A stretch of DNA of 64,000 bases from Centropus unirufus (Eukaryota > Chordata > Aves > Cuculiformes > Centropidae). The stretch spans positions 4,026,590-4,090,589 of the forward strand of contig VYZI01000021.1 in the NCBI GenBank assembly GCA_013397695.1, written 5' to 3'. Shown here piece after piece: positions 1-13,500 of this stretch (the stretch's first letter is position 1; the number at the start of each line of letters is the position of its first letter). The notes under the pieces are model-generated. The model did no database searches, was not told the DNA's origin, and saw only the letters and a program-made list of their open reading frames with translations. A program made the position numbers and the translations under genes.

Positions 1-579
1 TCATACAGCACTGTGACAAAGTGAGGACAATGGAAAACGGGTTTTATCAACTTGCCAAAAGTTTGCAGGAAATTTTTCTATGTCAGGGCAAAGTGCACAC
101 TTTTACAACTTATGTTTTAGCAACACAAGGCTAGAGACATGAAAGCAATAAAAGAAAGCAAGTTCAAGAATTCACAGTTAGATAGCTTCTTTTAAGTCTT
201 CTGTATAGGTTGTCAAGGTTCCAAGCAGATCCTCAGATGAAAACTGTAGCAGAAAGAAAAGATGCAACTATAGAATCCTACTGATGAAGATAAAGTAGTT
301 CAGTACTTGGGAAAGCAAAGGCCCCATATAGGACAATAAAATCCATCATATGAAATCCCTTTCCATCTCCAGATAAGGAGGGTAGAGAGACCATTTCATT
401 TCCAATATCTTATCCTTCCTGCATTAACACATACAGCACAAGCCCTAATAATCTGCCCTCATTGCAACTTCTGATCCTGGAATTCAACACAGCAGAACTC
501 CATAATTTTATCATTCCATCAATAAAAGGGAACCCTATCTCTTGCCTACTCATCTGTAACATTACAGGAATGAAACTAG
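1..579. other. Non-coding stretch, nothing recognised
   Basis: No open frame, repeat or signal that I can support. The DNA is AT-rich and of ordinary complexity. Confidence 0.5.
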
Positions 580-1038
580 GTACTTAAATCCTCTCTTGTC
601 TTTCATCCTCATTCTTTACAACTATATGTAAAACTTTACTACCACCCAAGCTTTCATACTGCTGCTTCCCAAAGCGTGCAAAGAAGAAATGAACCTGAGG
701 TGTTACATTTGCCCTGCAGGTGCCAAGCCGAGCTGAAATCTGTCCCTATCCATCTGCCCAGGTATTTTGCTGTATGTGACACAGAAAGTTACAACATTAA
801 GGACTATCCAGTTGTGGGTTTTATTTTAATGATAGAGAAGCTGGTTGAGATCACCTGGAGTGAACAGTATCAGGCATTTAGGTATCTATGCAGAGAAACA
901 GAGCAAATTCTACAAGAACTGGGAAGTGAAACAGTTTTGCACCTGGAAACGTTGGGCGAGATTGATTACACCCCAACAGTCAGAATTCCTCTTTTCCTAG
1001 AACTCACTAAAGAAGCTCTAATTTGTACTTGCTTTTAA
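580..1038 (+). other. Unidentified open reading frame, status uncertain
   Basis: The frame is open for about 152 codons between a TAG at 577-579 and a TAA at 1036-1038. It has no ATG near its 5' end, so if it is real it is a 3' terminal exon or a gene remnant, not a complete gene. A pyrimidine-rich stretch ending in AG precedes 674 and could be a splice acceptor. The predicted peptide has balanced composition, with no low complexity and no obvious membrane segment, and ends in LTKEALICTCF. I do not recognise a family. By a rough estimate, a few frames of this length are expected by chance in 64 kb of six-frame sequence, so length alone proves nothing. I see no poly(A) tract after the stop and no good AATAAA close by. 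Confidence 0.2.
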
Positions 1039-2538
1039 GGCTCTAGTGCAATAGGTTCCTTGTAAGACCCGTGACTTCTTTCTGCATTAAGAAATCAGTT
1101 TGTGTGATGGATGTTCTTTGTGTTTAGTGAAAACCCTTGCTTTGGAATAAGTGAGGTGTTTCATCGTCTTTCAAGAAGGCACATAGGTGCATGCAGCTGG
1201 GCCTTTCTGTCATACCCAAGTCTTCTTGAACCTTGCTTCTATGACATCCCTTGAGCCTCAGACTCCTCTCCCAATTGCAACATGTGCTAGCCAAGCCAAT
1301 TCAAAATTCCTCCAAGGCCTCTGTCAGACCTAGCAAATTTTGCTGTTCAAGATCAGCCTCCCAAACAAAACCCAATCCACATATATTGCTAAAGTCTGAA
1401 GGATAATACAGACCTCCCTTCCAAAATGAACTGATTATTTTTCTTTCCCATGCTATCCACAACTTCTAGATCCATACACTGAAAGCCGCAAAACCAAATA
1501 TCTAACCACCTCCAAAATTTGCATTTTGCATATTTGAATTACTGAAAACCACATCTTAAACTTCAACAAAGGATGTGCTAAAGAAAAGATTACAGAACTA
1601 TTTGTGATGGTTAACATACTTCCCTGCAGCATCTCTCTCCAGTTCTGCTTAGCTTGTGATCAACTAGACAATGGCATTATCATTGTCAAACCTTGCAGAG
1701 TCACAGCACTAGGGAGACATTTCCATAGGAACCTCAGTATCCCAGATGCAGCTTTCACGATTTAAGGGGTCTTTTGAAGGTGAAGGATTTTTCCAGGCTG
1801 GCAAAAGTGTATTTTATTTACTTTTAAATACTAAAATGATTATTAAATTCCCATGTTCTCTGCATGTACAAAACTTCTGAGTTTTCACTTTAAATTTAAA
1901 GATAGCACATACTGAATTTATTTTAAATGGTTTCCTATTCAGCCACCCCAACCCACACTATCCAGTACCAAGGCTGAATTCTCCCCTTCAGAATAAACAA
2001 GCCTCAAAGCTTTCATTTCTCTCTGATTTATCTCTGATCTGTTTGAAAATCCTGACCAGATCCTTCTTTTTGTCTCACAAAAATTCATGCCAAGAGAAGT
2101 AACATCATCACAACCTGTCAACACTTAGAGGCTAAACAAAGAAAGAAACTTATCGAGAAAACAGAGATGAAAAGCTTTTGTGCCCATCTTCCCAAACTAA
2201 TGCTCCCAAAACGTGTTTGGAGAGAGGGGGAAGGAGCCATTGCTTGAGCTAACACATCAGCTGATGTGATTATTTAACTAACTATCTCCATCCCCAGACA
2301 TATCAAATGGAATGCAGTGCCAGCTGAAAGTATTATGTAGCCTTCAGTGATGTGAAACACATAAGCTCTAAGGCATACAGCTTGGATGAAGACTCCAGCT
2401 GGCAGTGGTAGTTTTATTGTACTGTGAAAAACATTAAAGTCCTCAGATGCCCTGCTGATCATAGGAGCTGAGAAACTTTCCTGTATCTGCCTGACATGCA
2501 GTCACACCACAATTAACGTGCTCCACCCTCTATCTTGT

Positions 2539-2560
2539 ATACACACACACGCACGCACAC
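2539..2560. repeat. Short AC microsatellite
   Basis: Alternating AC interrupted by two GC steps (acacacacgcacgcacac). Read directly from the sequence. Confidence 0.85.
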
Positions 2561-2983
2561 TGCCAACACTATTTAGTCCAAGAGCCTTTGTGTTGTAAGT
2601 CCATGTGCTATTGTGTTTTGGAGGAGGAGTCATTCTTTGTTGAAGTGCTAAAAAATCTGGTACCTCAACTTTCACTTGAAGGTGGCTGCAACACATGTAG
2701 AGACCATTAAGGGCTATGTTTTGCTTCCTAGCTTTTCACATTTTTTCCTCCCTTTATGACATGTTTATTGGCCTTGAAGGACATGGAGGGATAACATAGG
2801 AAACCAAAGTCCTCCATTCAGCTCTGACTCAACTATTGTGCACCTCAGCCTCATTTAAGGGCAAGTTGCACTTGGCATGGTGGCTAGTGAGCAACTGGAA
2901 CCATTAATCCCTGTTCACATCTAATTTTCAGCAAAATCTAAGCCAGTGGGTCCAGGATAGTTAAAAGTGCAGCTTTGGTAATT

Positions 2984-2998
2984 AAAAAAAAAAAAAAA
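2984..2998. repeat. A15 homopolymer
   Basis: Fifteen consecutive A. There is no upstream AATAAA or retrocopy that would make it a poly(A) tail. Confidence 0.9.
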
Positions 2999-5900
2999 GG
3001 TTACAGATGAATATTATTTCATCTGAAAACAAATCTGCAAGGAGTTTTGGAGTCTAGTGCCTTGAGGATTGCAGCTTATTTGTGGAGCTTTACCAGGAAA
3101 CTGCTAATTATGACACCTGCACAACTGCCCTTGAATTAGACCCTAGGGATGCATTGCCTTGCCTATAGATGTTAGCCAAAGCCTCAGGCTCTTACTCCAT
3201 AGCCATCACCTACAGTGAGAACAGAACAGCCAGCCACTGGGCCTTCGCAATCTTAGTTAAGAAAGAGTTTTGTACAGTTTAAACTGGATTCTTCCATCCA
3301 AGACAAACTCCTTGAGTTTTGAATACCCTTCCAAGGAGTTTCACCCTTCAGGCTCTTGAGAAATCAGCAGTCTGATCCATTAAAATGGCTTCCAGTCAAA
3401 GTGAACGTGCATGCACTACTGCAAAATTGAAAAAGGGATTCAAACTATAAGAATAAAAGCAAATAATTTAGTTGATATGATTGTAAAACAAGGGAATTTC
3501 ACACAGAACCCATGTTGCAATGACTCTATTTCAGGCTAAAATGGACGCACGTTTCTCACAGCCTTGCCCCCTAGGTGAGATGAATTTCCAGACTTCAACA
3601 TACACAATTTTAGAAGGATTTTCTAGAGCTCTTGTGCTTGCACAGTCCATGCTTTTGTTTTCCAGTAGACAGTGTTCACTTCATGTACACAAGAGCCAGT
3701 ATTTTTTTCAAGCAAGCTTCACTCAAGGCTTTAAGTCAGGCAGTGGCTTACCCAAGATGGCCTTGCAAAATCAGATGAGCTTGCATGTCTTGCAAAAATT
3801 AAGGTTCTAAAAATTGCATGAGCAGCCACATTCTGGCTGAGACTTTGGGAACAATCTGCCATGACAGGCTTTGCCACACTGCCCACTGGTTGTGTGGTAA
3901 TGAAGCCAGTGCCAAACAGGCTGGTGTGTCTACACAGCACAATCAACACCTCCTGAGCTATGTTAATGTGTTAACCCTCCTCCTCCTCAGCAGTTATCAC
4001 TCTTGTAGCCTCTCTTGGACACAGTAACAGGCTGACACAGCTGTATGTTTCTGTTCCAAAGCTATACTGGGTGTTTCTGCAGGGTGCTTTATACCGTGAG
4101 AAAATATTCAGACCACCAGCATCAAGCATGCAATGCAGGAGATAGCTCCACTAGGAAATAGCTGTACTAGGAATCCAGTCTGGTCCAGTACAGCATCAAG
4201 AAAACCTCATTCGCCGTTCCCTAACAAGTTTCCTCCTAAAGCGCAACTCACAAACAAAAGCAATCCTGATGGCAAATAATAACTGACTACCATGGGGGTT
4301 GGTTCTAAATAGAATTGGTCAGTGGCAAAGACCACGGACACTGCCCTCATCCTGGTTAATGTAACAGGCACTCCTTGAAGCTTGAGAAGCGGGCTCTCAT
4401 TTTACTGACAGAAACACGCCCAGAGTCCTGCCCGCAGCTCATACACCTGAGCCACTTCAGAACTTGTTGGCACTGAGGTAATAACCAGTCACTAGGTCTT
4501 ACACAGTGCTTCTGCTCAGCAGACTGTGAAGTTGTCTCCAAAAATAACCTGCCAGTGTCATGCTTGGACAGCAAAGTCCAAGCCAGAATCAAAATTCTCA
4601 AGTTCTGAGGTCCTGACATGCCCACGTAACATCACAGTGTGCCTCGTTCTCCGACTAGTGGATTTGCTGCTCTGACCTTATTGAAAGAGCAATACTCAAA
4701 CAATGACAAAGCAGTGCAACATTTTTTCTTATTGGGGCAGCTAGGGTTGACAAATGGGTGGCAGGACAAGGTTGAGCAATGCATTCATACAAAAAAAAGC
4801 AGTCACAGGTGTATTTCCTTGACTTTTTGCAAATGTCTTGGCTCTTGTTTTTGTCTCAAACTGCTTAAAACAGTCGAGTGTTCCAAGTAATAATAAACTC
4901 CTCGTCTTTAATTTATAACTCCTAAAACTGACAGAAGCCCAAAACACTTTTTTAAGCCTGAAAAGGTGGCAGAGACACATATTGTGTTCTCAGCACAAGA
5001 ACTTCTGTGGCTGCAAGGAGAGAGAGCTGCCAATGCGCTTGCAGAAATAGCAGCAGTATTTTATTTATCACTGTAAAGCTTGGCCAGTATATTTTGCACT
5101 GAAGGAGCAGATTTAGCACGAGGAGAGGGAACTGCTGCCTCAATCACTTTTAACATTGCCCAGTGCAGAACACATCCCAGCCCCAGGCTGGTAACCCTGC
5201 CCTCACATCTATCCAACTCATGGCCACAACTACCAGAGGGGCACTGAGAAGGGCTATTACATCAGATATTGTACACCCTCCTTCCAAAGTTTTTATCAAG
5301 AGCCTGTGACTCCTCTCCTCCCCAGCTTTCCTATCACAAAACCTGGGAACCCAACATCCATTGGTCCCATTGCACCCTCGTGTCATTTGGAAGTATGCAG
5401 TGAATGGGTTTTGCTACATCTGGGTTGTAACAGAGGCACAAAGAAAGCACGGGTCTAGGAGCAGGGGAAATGCATGCACCAAATCCTCAGGCTGCAGCCT
5501 AAAGTAACAAAGTTGGAGGGGCGGGAGAGGAAGCGTGGTGCACAGAGCAATACAAAAAGTAGGTTTTGTGCCAGGCTCATCAGTGTGGCAGGGTAATAAG
5601 GTCAATGTGAAAACAACTGGAAGGCACATTCCCCAGTAAACATGTGCTGAGTGAAAACGGCCCGACCTTATGTTGTAGAATCCAAACCCATTGAGTCAAT
5701 TGCCAGAAAACATGACATGACCTTTCAGATTCAGTGAGCATCAGTTCCAAGAGCAGGCTGCCGTGCTCTTTTCCATTTCACTGCTGCCCCCGGAGGGCCT
5801 CAAGTCACCGGAAATAATAGCTCGGGCTCAAAATCTGCACTCCTTTAATGAAAAAAAAAATACACATGGCATCAAGTTTGACCCTGGTGGCAGATTTTTT

Positions 5901-7527
5901 TATATGCTTAGCTCAATTTCTTTAAACTTAACAACTGTGCTTTTTTTTATTATTTATTTTTAAAAATCTTCCCAGAGCTCAGCTTCTGCCACAGACAACC
6001 CTTTTTTGGCAGTGAAGGAAACCCCTTGGTTTTCTGAATGAGGAAAATAATTAATAGCTAATGAAGTGCTTGTTCCAACCTGTAACCTTCCCTTCCCAAA
6101 GAAGTACAGAAAAAGCCATTCCAGTTGGAACACATTCTCTTCACTTTCTAGACTGAGAAACACATAAAGATGTATTTTCGCCCACAAACCTCCAGAATCT
6201 TATTTTAATCCACAGAACTCAAGCCACCCATGAAAGGAGTAAAGCTGTGCAGCGTTCCAGGCACTATCAAGACAAGAGCTAGTGATATTAAGTGCAATTC
6301 AAAATGTACTTTCCCTCCCACTGAATTATTTTCCCTGCTAAATCCTGATTAAAATTTTTCTCCCCTTTTACTGTCTCCCTGACAGACTGATGGGGCTGAG
6401 ATCTGAAATCAACTTCAGCTTTTAAGTGAAATATTTATTTTGAGGGCCAAACAAGAAGCTTTTTTGGATACTATTCAGATTTTCTCCTCCTCTGTCAAAA
6501 AAGCATAAAGGAGAGGCAAGGATCTGTGCTGTCTGGAAATTGTATTTATTTTGACTTGAGCTGTGCCAACCTGCAGTATACAAATACTCAGTCAAAACTG
6601 CCTACCATCTGTGTTTATTGTAGAGGAATAGCAACATCCAATGGCCAGTTAAATGCAGGTTAATTGCAGGCGTGTATCAAATTCCCTGGAGAGCCAAGTA
6701 CACAGATAGCTCCCCGACTGAAATCTCTTTCTGGTACATGAAGGAAATCAAAAAGAGAGAGAACAACAATGCCAACCCACAGCAGAGCTGGATGCCTCTC
6801 TGCACAGAGGGGAGATATCTGCAGGGAACAATAAGGGTCTATAAAATTCTTTCATTGGCACCAGAGAAGCAAAATGAACATAAATTAGTCGACCACAAAA
6901 GATGGGACAAATGTTGGTGCAAGCCTATGGGGCTGTGGAATGGATAATTTCAACCCAGGATCTTTCAAAATCTGCATATTTGAAAGTGGCTGATTTAAAA
7001 ATTGGGCATAGAAAAGGAAAAAGGAGAGTGAGAGACTCCCTGTGAAATGCCATCCTTTTAATATCCCTGAACAGCCATATTTTTGCCATAGCCATATTGA
7101 CATTTATCATTTTATTTCCTTGCATTTATAAAGCCATCTGGCCAAGATTTTTTAAAGCACTGACAAATTGCAGGCATCAAACTTTTGAGCTTAAAAGACC
7201 CAGACTGACAATGGCAGCACTAGACATTAGTGCCCTGCAGAAGTGTATCAGGTTGGGCAGGACCAGATGCAGATGTTGTGGTGCATTTTGGAAGAGTGAG
7301 AGGAGCAGCCTCTGCCCTGTGTGAACCAGGGCAAACAAACCAGATCTGGAGAAAGAGAAGGCAAAAGGAGTCTGTAGCTTTGTTACAGTCACAGCCTGGG
7401 AAATCCAAACCAAAAAAGCACACAAGGTTTAAGGTCCTTAGGTCTACGTTAGTATTTTCCTCACAGCTGCTGTCCCATCCTATGCATTGCATCTGGCCTA
7501 AAAAGAGCCACAGTCTTCTCTTTTAAA

Positions 7528-7567
7528 TTTTTCTTTTTTCTTCTTCTTCTTTTTCTTTTCTTTTTTA
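7528..7567. repeat. Pyrimidine tract, (CTT)n-like
   Basis: About 40 bases made almost only of T and C on the plus strand, including three CTT units in a row. It is low-complexity DNA. Confidence 0.85.
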
Positions 7568-10500
7568 AGAAATGGGTAGGCTTTGTGGTGTATTCCCAAA
7601 ATACAGAAACAACGACAAGGCCTCTCCAGGGAATGAATGTCTTTCCCATGTGCATGCTCCTAGGGCCCAGGCGGCACAACACAGTGCAACATGGGGATAA
7701 GGATCTCTCTCAAAGCACAAAATCACAGAGCAGATTTAGAACTTTCAAACTAGGTCCAGATTTAACCTGCAGGGGTGATGAGAAAGGAAAAGGAGGGGCT
7801 CAAGGGACTGTAGTGTCATGCACAACAGAGGAAAGACTCTGCCTTGGCACAGCTTCCAGATGAACGCTGCCACCACAGCCAGCCCTGAGAGGCAGCAGCT
7901 TGCTGCTCTGTGGACTGGGCGTTAGTTGGTCAGGCTAGAAAGAACTCCAGGGCAGAGCTTTGGATGACAGCAGGGCAATGGATGAGATACAATACTTCAG
8001 TTGTACTGTACAGTAAATTGATATCACGGCATTATTTCCCTGACATTCCATTTTGTTCTGGGAGAAGTAATTCACTTTACCCTTAACTACTTCCCATCTC
8101 TCCAGCAAGCTCTACAGCTGGCACAATGAACTAACAGAGGTATGACCGTTCCTTCCACTGAAGGGAACCATGCACCACCCATGCACAGCACCAGATCCAC
8201 AGGGGTTTAATAGGGCAGTTGGTGCTTTCTCCCCCGACCTACATGTGTGCACTCAGAATTCCAGTCTCTGAGATCTTAGCCACTGGAGGAGTAATGCATT
8301 TTCTCCTTCTTTTCCACATCGCCAGTGGCAATGTCCTTCTCAGACTCATATTCTTAGGGGCATTTTTAGCTCATCCTCCCTCTTCTCCCAGATGTCAAAG
8401 CTTGCCATTAAATTTGCCCACCCAATTTATAATGCTGAGGCCTCTCAGTGAAGGCTTAGTCCTCACGCCGCATCTCACTGAAGCTTTCTCCCCTCCAGGC
8501 TTCTGCCCTCATCCCCTCCAGTCCATTTATCCACACTAACCTACCATCCTTGCCACCCTCAGATCCTTCTGCTTCCCAGCCAATGCTCATCACATCAAAG
8601 CTTATTGTTTTTCACATTCAACACCTTGCATAACTTTTCTTTTTTCCCCTCCAGTTCTCTCTCTTTTCACTTTCATCCAGGCACTCCTTAGCTCTCCCAG
8701 GACACAATTTGTCCATGAATTTCTTCCAGTCTCCTACCAGAGTTTCTTGTATATGCCAGAGACCTGATCGGGCCACAGGACTCTACCAGGTCACATCCAC
8801 GTATCGTAGGTCTATGAGTAAGTTTAGTACTTCCTCACCTTGCAACATAAAAGCCATTAAAGCCATTTCTGCCATGAAAAATAAAATTAGCGGTACACTT
8901 TTGTACTTCCTTCAGTTACGGCCCAGCCTCGTGCTCATACTGGCTTCAGATGGCAAGCTGTTCTTCTTAGGCCTCGCATCTTCTGGGCACAACATTAGGA
9001 TTATACACGATACTATGTCATAACAGCTGTGCATGGTCTCCCTGAAAAGTCCTTCCTCTCATATTTCATCCCAAATCATTCTTGCTCCCTATTTTGAAAC
9101 CAAATCTAAAAATAACTTTCCATATTACACAGTTATAATGAAATATTTCTAAGGGTTATGGAGTTGGAATCTTAACAAGCAAAAGCCAGTATGGCTTTGT
9201 TGACATCCATGAAATATAACTGGCTTTATTAAAGTGTGTTGAGTAGCATCAGCTGGAAAGTTGCCCCATAGCCAAACATTTGTATAGAATCAAGTCACTG
9301 ATTATGAGCTTACTTCAAAAAGCACCACTACACCCTTGGGATTTTACATTGCCAAATCTGTTTCAGAAGCTAAAGAGTAAGAATGCATTTCTTTTCACAC
9401 CAGTTTACTCAGCTCAGCACAAGAAATAGGCAGAGGCTCCACAAATGCTGTTGTTTAAACGGCTCAGCCAATGAGCTGAGCATTTCAGCCTCAAGCTGAC
9501 ATCTATCATCATGACCCATGGTGCCCTCATTTACCTCTTGAATTAAAAGAGGGCATATCAACATATTTCCTGTCTTACTCCTTGGGTAATCTCTCACACA
9601 TGGCTTCAGACTGCAAAGTTCATCATTAAACACAGATTTTCACCCCCAGGAAGTTCCAGAGGCCCAGAGAAAGATGCTACAAGCTTGAGTTCCTACAACA
9701 GGTTCAATTATAGTATACAAGGGACATTTAAGCAAGTTTCCCTGGGATACATGACACAAAAGAGCCAGCATACTCAGCATGAGTAAAATAAAAAGCAATC
9801 TTCATCCTGGGCTGGCCATGCATATTTTGAGAACCACCTCCTTCAGCCATTAACAAAAAGTCAGCAAAAACATAGACTCGGAAAAGACAGAAATTTAAGG
9901 CATTTGGTGGCACAATCTGTTACTTAGGGACAAGCTCATTAAAAATGCAGCACTATTTACTGAAGGCAAAATGCAGACATGCACTTTTGCATGTAAAGGA
10001 AGCACTTATTGAATGATGGGAACACCTTTCCTTCTGACTGGAATGGGAAGGAGGGCTGGTTTAATTGTGCTGATGGATGGATTGCTCTCTGAAATAAGGT
10101 ATTAATTGGAGAAGCCAGTCCAAAACTTAACACAAACCCAGAAGGCCAATAACTAAGAGACTGAATTCAACAGGAGCTACAGAGACTTAAAAGGAGTTTA
10201 GGAAGAACTGTGTACCGGTCCATTGGCTGGACGCATATTGAGGGGAGAACACATGCGAAGAGTGTCTGGGTAGCAGTCAGAGCAGCACCTAGCTATGCCT
10301 TCAGGAGGAGAAAAACTTTTGAAGTGAGAACAAGGACCAGCTAAATTGAGTTGCAAAGACAAATGTCCAGGAATGCAGTCATATGAGCAAAGGAAATCAG
10401 AAATCAAGAGCAGTGGCACTGTGAGAAGTTCACTGTGACTGTCAACCCAAATGAGAGGGAAAGGAGGAAGGAAAAAGCTGGAGCAAATGAGGTTCATTAT

Positions 10501-13500
10501 TCTCCTTTTTCTACTGAAACCACTTGTTGTGTCTGACCAGCTACTGCAGACTGCAGTTAAAGTTTGTTGAGGATCCTCGGCGGTTTGAGCCAGCGACTGA
10601 TCTTGCCATGGATTTATACTGCCATAAATCTCTGTTGTAAATCACGCAGTTATTCCTCATCTTGATAGATCAGGAGCAAGCCCTTGGAAGTGAAAGGTGC
10701 TTTAAGAGCATGAAGCATTTTCTTAAAACACAAAGAAAAGACCCTGAACACAAGCAAACACGTGAAGCTCACAGCGATGAATTCCCTTGGTATGTAAAGC
10801 CATACAGCAGCCATTCCTGTAGCTGGTGGGAACAAATCACTATATTTGTTTCAAGACACCATATTGTATATATTGTATATGCTCTCTAAAACATCTGAAA
10901 GTAAATGCAGTAACCAATAAAATAGTCAATAGCAGTCTAATATGTTTTGTACCTTCCTAGATCTTTTACATGGCGGTTTTGATCTCTGGTCTTCCCCTCA
11001 AAGAAAAAGGAGGAGTCGAAGACACATAAATTGAAAATTGTCGAAAGTTTGAGGCTTGCAAAAGTGAGTAGAGCAACCTCCTACAACTCCATAGCAACAG
11101 TGTACAACTACCATACACATGGAAAAGAAGGATGTAAGCCAGCTTCCCAGCCAAATAATATCTTTTTCTGATCATAGAATTTATCGCAGTATGTCTCCAA
11201 CATCCCATATGATTCAGAAGACTGAACATTATTCCAAAATGTTCTGACTTCACCAAAACACCTTCAGAAAAAATAAGATTTGCAACTCCAAGACCAGGCC
11301 CACTTGACTCCTTAATGCTGTCTCCAATCTTCCCAGCTGGCAGCTAGAAAAGCATCCTCTCTATTGGATAACTGGAGGCACGTACTAAGATTAATTCATT
11401 CAAAATAAGCCTAATAACAAAGCAGAGGTTTGTAAAGAAGTCATAGTTTCTTCCAGGTTGTTTGTTTTGCTCCTTTAAATTTTACCAGTCTGGAAAATAT
11501 CAGGGAATATTATGGGAAAATTTAGAGAGGGAAGAAAAAAATGTTCTATTTTGATGCAAGAAGTCATTAGAATAAAACTTTTAAAAGATAATTTAAGAGG
11601 CCTTTATTTTTATTTTTTGTGCCTTACCCTCCATTCCCTGTTCTACTCCCCTTATATAAAAAATAAAAAAGTGTTTAACATAGACTGTATAGAAATGGAA
11701 TGGAAAGGAAACAAAAGAATCAGTATTCCTGATGAATAATTTGGCTAGAGGAAAAAGACAGATACGGATCAGATTCTTTTGATATGTTAAAAGCATCCCA
11801 AAATGCCTACGCTCTAGAAGCTTTTACACAAATTATCTTTCATCATAAAAGTACAAAATACATATAATGGACAGCTCATCTCTCTCCAATGAATATGTAG
11901 CCACTAGCTGATACGATAATAGACTAAGCACTGACCTGTCACAGACTCGATGATAATAAAAGCAGAGTTTAAAAAGTTGGTTCTCACATCTCAGGCATTT
12001 AATAGGCATGCACTAAGATATGCTTCCAGTCTTCAAGCTCTTTTCATACTATTCTCCCTTAATAAGCACAGGCATAATCTTCAAACTGGTTGTATTTGGA
12101 GAAAGACACTGTTTGTACATATACTTCTACAACATCAGTTTCCAGGAACTCCTTCCCACTTAACTTTAGAAATACTTTAGTGTCACATAATTGCTCTGAA
12201 AAAAACAGATGAAAAACCTTTTTATTGAGTGCAGCATCCCAATCTGTTCTATGTTCTAATTGTAAGAGGCACCTGAGGCATCAGTTGATGGATGGGCTCC
12301 TAATACTAATTATTATTGCAATGTGCAAACAAACTGAACTGCTCAGAACAGAGCCTCAGACCTGGAAACTCTTTGACTGGTGGCCTTCTTTGAGCCACCC
12401 TTGTCTTGCCATGGGATCTATGCCTCCCCCCTTCAGTGCAACACAGTGCCCATGAGAACTAAGCTTTTTTTCCTAAATCTCCTTCTGCAAGGACTTTCTT
12501 CCAAGGCAGGGCAGACTCTGTATTTTTTACCTTAATAATTAACCTAACAGGAACCTTCATTCCTGTACACACATCACACATATCTGCTACCCTCTCCCCA
12601 AACACTGCAAAAGAGCCTGTGTCTGATAGCTTGACCCTTCTCTTTCCTTAGTATCTCCCTTTGGGGTCTGACAGGGTTCACGTAAGGATAAAAAAATACC
12701 CACTTCTGTAAATGATACCACAGGTAAATTTATTTGAACTGGGCAGAAAGCATTACAGGCTGCCTTTACATGGCTCATTGTCCTGTGGGATGCTACCTTA
12801 AAATTGCACAGTTATTGGTAAATTGGTAAATATTATATTTCAAATGAACAGTCAGTCTGAAAAATAAACAGCATGTGGTGCTCAGACCTTAGAACTGATA
12901 GGTTTGGGTTCTTTCTACAGTTCTATTGCTAAACCATCATGGAACCTCTGGAAAGGCAATCACTCTATTGCTATTTTAAGCCCTGAAAAACAAGAAGTTT
13001 AGATAAAAAATGGTAAGTTATTAATGAGGTTCTAGCAGCAGCCTCATACAGAAACTAGCACCACTTCCTATTAAATTAATAGGAGCTCAGATCTTTAAAG
13101 GCATTTAGGTTCTTATTTCCACCATAGAAGATAAAAGGAAAATAAGTACTCTTGGCCACCTCCTGGGGGAGCAGACCTGCATCTCTCAAGCCTTCTCTTT
13201 CTTCCCAATTCACATCATGACCAATTGTGCGGTCCCAAATGCTCATTTAAACCAATATTTATTGATTGATTTAGGCACTTACAAAGCTACAGAAAAGCTT
13301 TTAATTCTTCCTTTATGCTATGTAGGCATAGGCCCAGAATCAGAAAGCAAATATGACTGTGTACAGCATTCAGGGGTGAAGGCAGGCCAGCGCACACAGG
13401 CACAGGTGTCGAGTGGTGAGCACTGCCTCCCTGAGGAGCAGGCTCATGAATATGGCAGGTGTCTCACTTTTATTCATCCTGGATATAGTTTTTCTTACCG

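Larger units (their letters stand above)
1039..7527. other. Gene-free stretch with short simple repeats
   Basis: No coding exon recognised on either strand. It holds a short (AC)n run near 2539-2560 and a 15-base A run at 2984-2998. The part from about 6370 to 6680 has the look of a conserved non-coding element, reported as a finding. Open frames here are short and overlap on both strands, as chance frames do. Confidence 0.5.
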
